Virus record (IMG/VR): IMGVR_UViG_3300003410_000016
Span: 1,253 to 37,629 of that record
DNA: 36,377 nucleotides
Reading direction: 5' to 3' (one strand)
Source of the DNA: a virus
In this document: in pieces, positions 33,198 to 36,377 of the stretch
Position numbering within the stretch: the stretch's first letter is position 1
How the letters are laid out: each line of letters starts with the position of its first letter
Notes under the pieces: model-generated
Told to the model about the DNA's origin: nothing
The model's input: the letters and a program-made list of their open reading frames with translations, nothing else
Database searches by the model: none
Program-made: the position numbers and the translations under genes

Positions 33198-35273
33198 TTA
33201 TTCTCCGGTATATATAATGTAATTGACTGCTAAGAAGGGATTCATTACATCGATCGGAGTGCCTAACGTAGTGTCTGTTTTTATTCCGCCGCTGCTTGCA
33301 ATACCTTGTGTACCGCCCAACCCTGGTTCTATCGGCAGAGATATTGCATTATCGTCAACAGGTTCGCCTGCTCCTACTCTAACTCCGTAAAACTGTGTTC
33401 CGCTAGCACCTTCTAAATCGTGTTCGTGTTCTGGTAAATTATCTGTTGTAATTGTTTTTGTTTCTGTTCCAGCATTTCCGCCAATAGCATCAGCAGCAAT
33501 GTCTGTAACACGGTTAGCAGCTGGGCCGCCCATATTGTCAAGACCTAATGCAAATCTACCTCTAAAGTCAGGCAACGTAAATTTAGCAACACCATTATCG
33601 CTTACTAAACTAGCATCTTTAAAGTTGTGTCCTATTGCTATCCATAATTCATTATAATCTGATTTATTAACTTCTTGGCCATCACAGAGCAACCATCCGT
33701 CTGGCGCTTCTTCTCCGCCGAACGGCATCATCGCACCGGCTGGTACAAGCGGAATTGTTTTTAAGAAGTTGCGTTTGGTAATTCTATAAACACCAGTTGT
33801 TCCAGTAGTTACGTTTAATAACAATTCGTCTGCATTTCCTGCATCGTAAGTAACATCTTTATTACTAATAAAACTATTTGCAATACTTACTGCGAAGGTT
33901 TTTGTACTACCACCAGTTTGTCCATCAAATTCAAAGCTGTTTGGTTCTACGTCACCACTTAGTGCAAATGTAGTAGCACTAGCTAGTCTATCTGCACTAC
34001 CTGCTCGTCCACTAACTGTGCCACTTACGTTGCCTTGAATGTTTCCGAAGAATGTAGTAGCATGTATTTGTTCGTATTTGTTAATTGCTGTACCAATACT
34101 CCTTGATGCATTTTGATCTGGAGCAATATTACCTGTTTGTAATGTGCCTGCCGCAAGGTCACCGTTACCCTTCATCAGAATGTCGCCGCCTACAACTAAG
34201 TTTTGACTGATGCCTACTCCGCCCGATGTTACTAGACTACCATCACTAATAGCTGTAGTGTTTTCAGTGCTAGTAAGAGTTAATACTCCTGTTTCTGCTT
34301 CGCCAGTTTTGGGAGATATTTTAATATTACCTTTAACATCTATTGCTTCTTCTGGAGCACTATTGTTGAAACCTACATTACCGTCGCCTGTAATACTCAT
34401 AACAGTTGGTGTTAGGTTTCCGTTTCTCATTCTAATATCAATACTCGAACCACTAGTGTTGTGCTGAATAACACCAGTCTCGCCATCGATACCTAAACTT
34501 AATTGTCCGCCTGTGCCAACTTTAATACCATCATTACTTTTAACACTTAGTTGGTAATCTGTACTACTTGCTGCATTTCCTCTTAAAAAATTACTAGCTG
34601 CAATAGTTGTACTACCAACAACCAATGCTTCGGCTTTTTCAGCAGTTCCGTAATATTTTAACGGCTGTAAGTTTACAATAGCCTCGTCTGCAATATTCAT
34701 GCCAGGATTTATGCCTGTTCTAAATCCCTTGATTGCAATTTTAGGTATAAAACTTTGACTACTGATAATAATTACAGGCTGATCTTCAACCTTAATTGTT
34801 AATACGTTATAGGTTACGTCATCAATACCTACTAGTGCATCTGCTTGGGCTCCAGTTAAAAGTCCGTCACTAAAGTCTGGGCCTACTAGTACCCATGCGC
34901 TACCTGTAAACAAATATAGTTGTTGACTATCTGTATTAACCCACAAATCTCCAGCACTTGAATTTGCAACTGCTGGTGCAGAACTTGCTTTTTTAAGGCC
35001 GCCGCTTGCAACCCAATTAGTTCCGTCATAAACTTTAAGTTGATCCACTCCGTCTGTCGAATCATACCAAAGCTGCCCTTCTACAGGACGTTCAGGAGCT
35101 GTAGTATTTGCAAAGTTTTCTAATAAATGTAAGAAATTTTCGTTTACTGCTTGACCGTATGCTGTTGTGCCACGACCTGGAAATTTTAATGTTGTTTCGT
35201 TATTAAGCGTGTTATCTTGGACATTGATTGTACCTTTATTAACAGTGTCAGTGTAACTTATTGTATATGGCAT
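33198..35273 (-). CDS. Tail fibre protein with phage tail-collar domain (691 aa)
   Basis: The N-terminal 170 residues carry the shared module (GRGTTAYGQAVNENFLHLLE, PVEGQLWYDS, LKVYDGTNW, WVLVGPDF). The C-terminal 180 residues form a tail-collar domain: AMMPFGGEEAPDGWLLCDGQ near residue 515, LPDFRGRF near 570, and LPEHEHD near 615, as in T4 gp12-like and microcystin-dependent-protein-like fibres, where His residues can bind metal. The middle is beta-rich and repetitive. Likely a receptor-binding or short tail fibre. AAGGAG precedes ATG 35273. Confidence 0.85.
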   Translation of the reverse strand: MPYTISYTDTVNKGTINVQDNTLNNETTLKFPGRGTTAYGQAVNENFLHLLENFANTTAPERPVEGQLWYDSTDGVDQLKVYDGTNWVASGGLKKASSAPAVANSSAGDLWVNTDSQQLYLFTGSAWVLVGPDFSDGLLTGAQADALVGIDDVTYNVLTIKVEDQPVIIISSQSFIPKIAIKGFRTGINPGMNIADEAIVNLQPLKYYGTAEKAEALVVGSTTIAASNFLRGNAASSTDYQLSVKSNDGIKVGTGGQLSLGIDGETGVIQHNTSGSSIDIRMRNGNLTPTVMSITGDGNVGFNNSAPEEAIDVKGNIKISPKTGEAETGVLTLTSTENTTAISDGSLVTSGGVGISQNLVVGGDILMKGNGDLAAGTLQTGNIAPDQNASRSIGTAINKYEQIHATTFFGNIQGNVSGTVSGRAGSADRLASATTFALSGDVEPNSFEFDGQTGGSTKTFAVSIANSFISNKDVTYDAGNADELLLNVTTGTTGVYRITKRNFLKTIPLVPAGAMMPFGGEEAPDGWLLCDGQEVNKSDYNELWIAIGHNFKDASLVSDNGVAKFTLPDFRGRFALGLDNMGGPAANRVTDIAADAIGGNAGTETKTITTDNLPEHEHDLEGASGTQFYGVRVGAGEPVDDNAISLPIEPGLGGTQGIASSGGIKTDTTLGTPIDVMNPFLAVNYIIYTGE

Positions 35274-35283
35274 AATTTACTCC

Positions 35284-35886
35284 TTAACCTGCTAAACTTT
35301 GTACACGCACTGTGTAATCAATCTGAATTAATCTGTTGAGTGACTTTTGTACTGGATGGAAAATAACATGAGTAATTAATCTGCCTGTACCGCTTGTACT
35401 ATAACTGCGCAATCCTAATTCGTCAAATACATACGGACTGTCGGTTGCACTTGCAGTATCAAATGCATCTTGTCCATTTGGCTCTCCGTAATCTAACAAA
35501 CAACTTACAACAATATCAGTATAGTTAGTACCACTTACATGACGTGTTTCTAATTTATTACGTGCAGGATCAGTATTATTCACACTTCTATCATCAACAA
35601 CTTTGGTATAGGTTTGGTTGTATAGACTTGCATTTGTGCCTGTGCTGTTAGGTGTTAGGTATGTAATAATACCTGTTGGGTCAACACTTGTGCCGCCGTT
35701 GCCAAAACTCATTTCATATATAAATCCTTGCCCAGCATTACTTAAACTCTCTGCAAGTGCAAGACTCATATTTTCATAATGAATTGCATTGCGCTTGTCA
35801 ATATATACTTTTTGTGACTCGGGATCGAATATTTTGATATGTCCCTGAACCAATACTCCATTTGTGTCTTGCATGTTATCGCTCAT
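35284..35886 (-). CDS. Virion structural protein (200 aa)
   Basis: The protein starts MSDNMQDTNGVLVQGHIKIF and includes RNAIHYENMSLALAESLSNA, then a Gly/Asn/Thr-rich beta region and a C-terminal LNRLIQIDYTVRVQSL. No enzymatic motif is visible. It lies between a partial structural gene and the tail-collar fibre gene on the same strand, so a baseplate, tail or fibre-attachment role is likely, but I cannot name it. A late octamer and a GGAAA ribosome-binding site precede ATG 35886. Confidence 0.68.
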   Translation of the reverse strand: MSDNMQDTNGVLVQGHIKIFDPESQKVYIDKRNAIHYENMSLALAESLSNAGQGFIYEMSFGNGGTSVDPTGIITYLTPNSTGTNASLYNQTYTKVVDDRSVNNTDPARNKLETRHVSGTNYTDIVVSCLLDYGEPNGQDAFDTASATDSPYVFDELGLRSYSTSGTGRLITHVIFHPVQKSLNRLIQIDYTVRVQSLAG

Positions 35887-35905
35887 TTAATTTTTTCCTA
35901 TACTG

Positions 35906-35913
35906 TATTTATT
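35906..35913 (-). promoter_or_regulatory. Late-promoter octamer AATAAATA
   Basis: AATAAATA on the minus strand overlaps the TAA stop of the upstream gene (35909-35911). The predicted leader before ATG 35886 is about 14 bases and contains GGAAA. It is the first octamer of the structural gene run in this window. Confidence 0.57.
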
Positions 35914-36377
35914 CAGGCAGCGCACTTGTTCCTGCACGTAAGAACCTTGCAATTGAATTTTCTGAATCACTTAATGATACGCCGTCATCTGTCCAGGCTC
36001 GGCCAACTTTTTTAACAACTGTTACTCTTGTATCTTGTGCAGGAGCAGTAGCTAGAGTAATTTCGTTTGTATCTGCATCAAACGTAAAGTCTGCTACTAT
36101 TGTTGTATCGCCTTCTGGACTATCTAGTGCTGCGGTGTAATCAAAGACATCTAATGGTGTCTTACGCATACGTGTTCCTGCAACAAACACTTCAATTTCG
36201 TTAATTGACGATACTGGGTAACTAACTTCAAAAGTAGTTGTTAGTCCGTCTGCTGTAGTGTTAGATACCAATGTTTGATCTTTATATGGAACAGTTTTGC
36301 CTATATTTTGGTCAAACACATCGGTATTTACATCATATGTATCTTTGACTCCTGTCCCCAATGTTCCTCTACGAAGT
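35909..36377 (-). CDS. Virion structural protein, C-terminal part (cut by right edge)
   Basis: The reading frame is open to the right edge and continues past TTG 36361 with sensible codons (LRRGTL), so the start lies outside the window. About 155 residues are visible. SSINEIEVFVAGTRMRKTPL and TNEITLATAPAQDTRVTVVK are typical of beta-sandwich segments in large T4-like structural proteins. The C-terminus is acidic and Ser-rich. It belongs to the same minus-strand structural block. The exact identity is unknown. Confidence 0.65.
   Translation of the reverse strand, partial: LRRGTLGTGVKDTYDVNTDVFDQNIGKTVPYKDQTLVSNTTADGLTTTFEVSYPVSSINEIEVFVAGTRMRKTPLDVFDYTAALDSPEGDTTIVADFTFDADTNEITLATAPAQDTRVTVVKKVGRAWTDDGVSLSDSENSIARFLRAGTSALPE

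Noticed and set aside
33209-33216. TATATATA upstream of the 636 aa fibre gene as a late promoter
   Set aside because: It is one mismatch from the octamer, lies within the end of the upstream gene and is a simple AT alternation; too weak to list.
1-36377. CRISPR arrays, tRNA genes, integrase or transposase genes
   Set aside because: No regular short repeats with unique spacers, no cloverleaf-like segments in the few gaps, and no recombinase motifs among the proteins.

Overview
This window looks like part of a tailed-phage genome, most likely a marine T4-like myovirus infecting a bacterioplankton host. The DNA is AT-rich and almost wholly coding, with start and stop codons overlapping at most junctions. 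The right end carries fibre and tail-collar-type virion genes, and T4/cyanophage-type late-promoter octamers (NATAAATA) sit in the gaps between those genes. The host is an inference; nothing in the sequence names it. I see no tRNA, rRNA, CRISPR array, integrase or transposase.

Layout. Bases 1-9848 alternate between strands. This part holds a cluster of seven proteins with the 2-oxoglutarate/Fe(II) oxygenase-like fold (443-4778 and 6316-6969), a kinase-like protein, a B12-binding-type radical SAM protein, a PP-loop ATPase and two more radical SAM genes. Two divergent gene pairs start on perfect inverted repeats (3548-3595 and 6968-7013). From 9832 to the right edge every gene is on the minus strand. 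Bases 9832-24355 encode six further radical SAM proteins, a methyltransferase, a shortened UDP-sugar-dehydrogenase-like protein, an SDR nucleotide-sugar epimerase-like protein, two SGNH-hydrolase-like proteins and three glycosyltransferase-like proteins. Bases 24355-27717 hold an unrecognised repeat-rich protein, two further GT-A-type glycosyltransferases and a small conserved protein behind a strong sigma70-like promoter. Bases 27784-36377 hold virion proteins: two paralogues of about 310-330 aa, three fibre proteins sharing one N-terminal module, a 200 aa structural protein and the C-terminal part of another.

How it may fit together. The cluster combines nine radical SAM enzymes, seven oxygenase-like proteins, five glycosyltransferase-like proteins, nucleotide-sugar enzymes and SGNH proteins, directly downstream of fibre genes on the same strand. 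The simplest hypothesis is a phage-encoded modification pathway that builds or decorates a glycan or peptide, perhaps on the phage fibres or the host surface. That is inference: family membership is visible in the motifs, but no substrate is. Most families occur here as tandem or mirrored paralogues, so the island seems to have grown by repeated duplication or recruitment of related genes.
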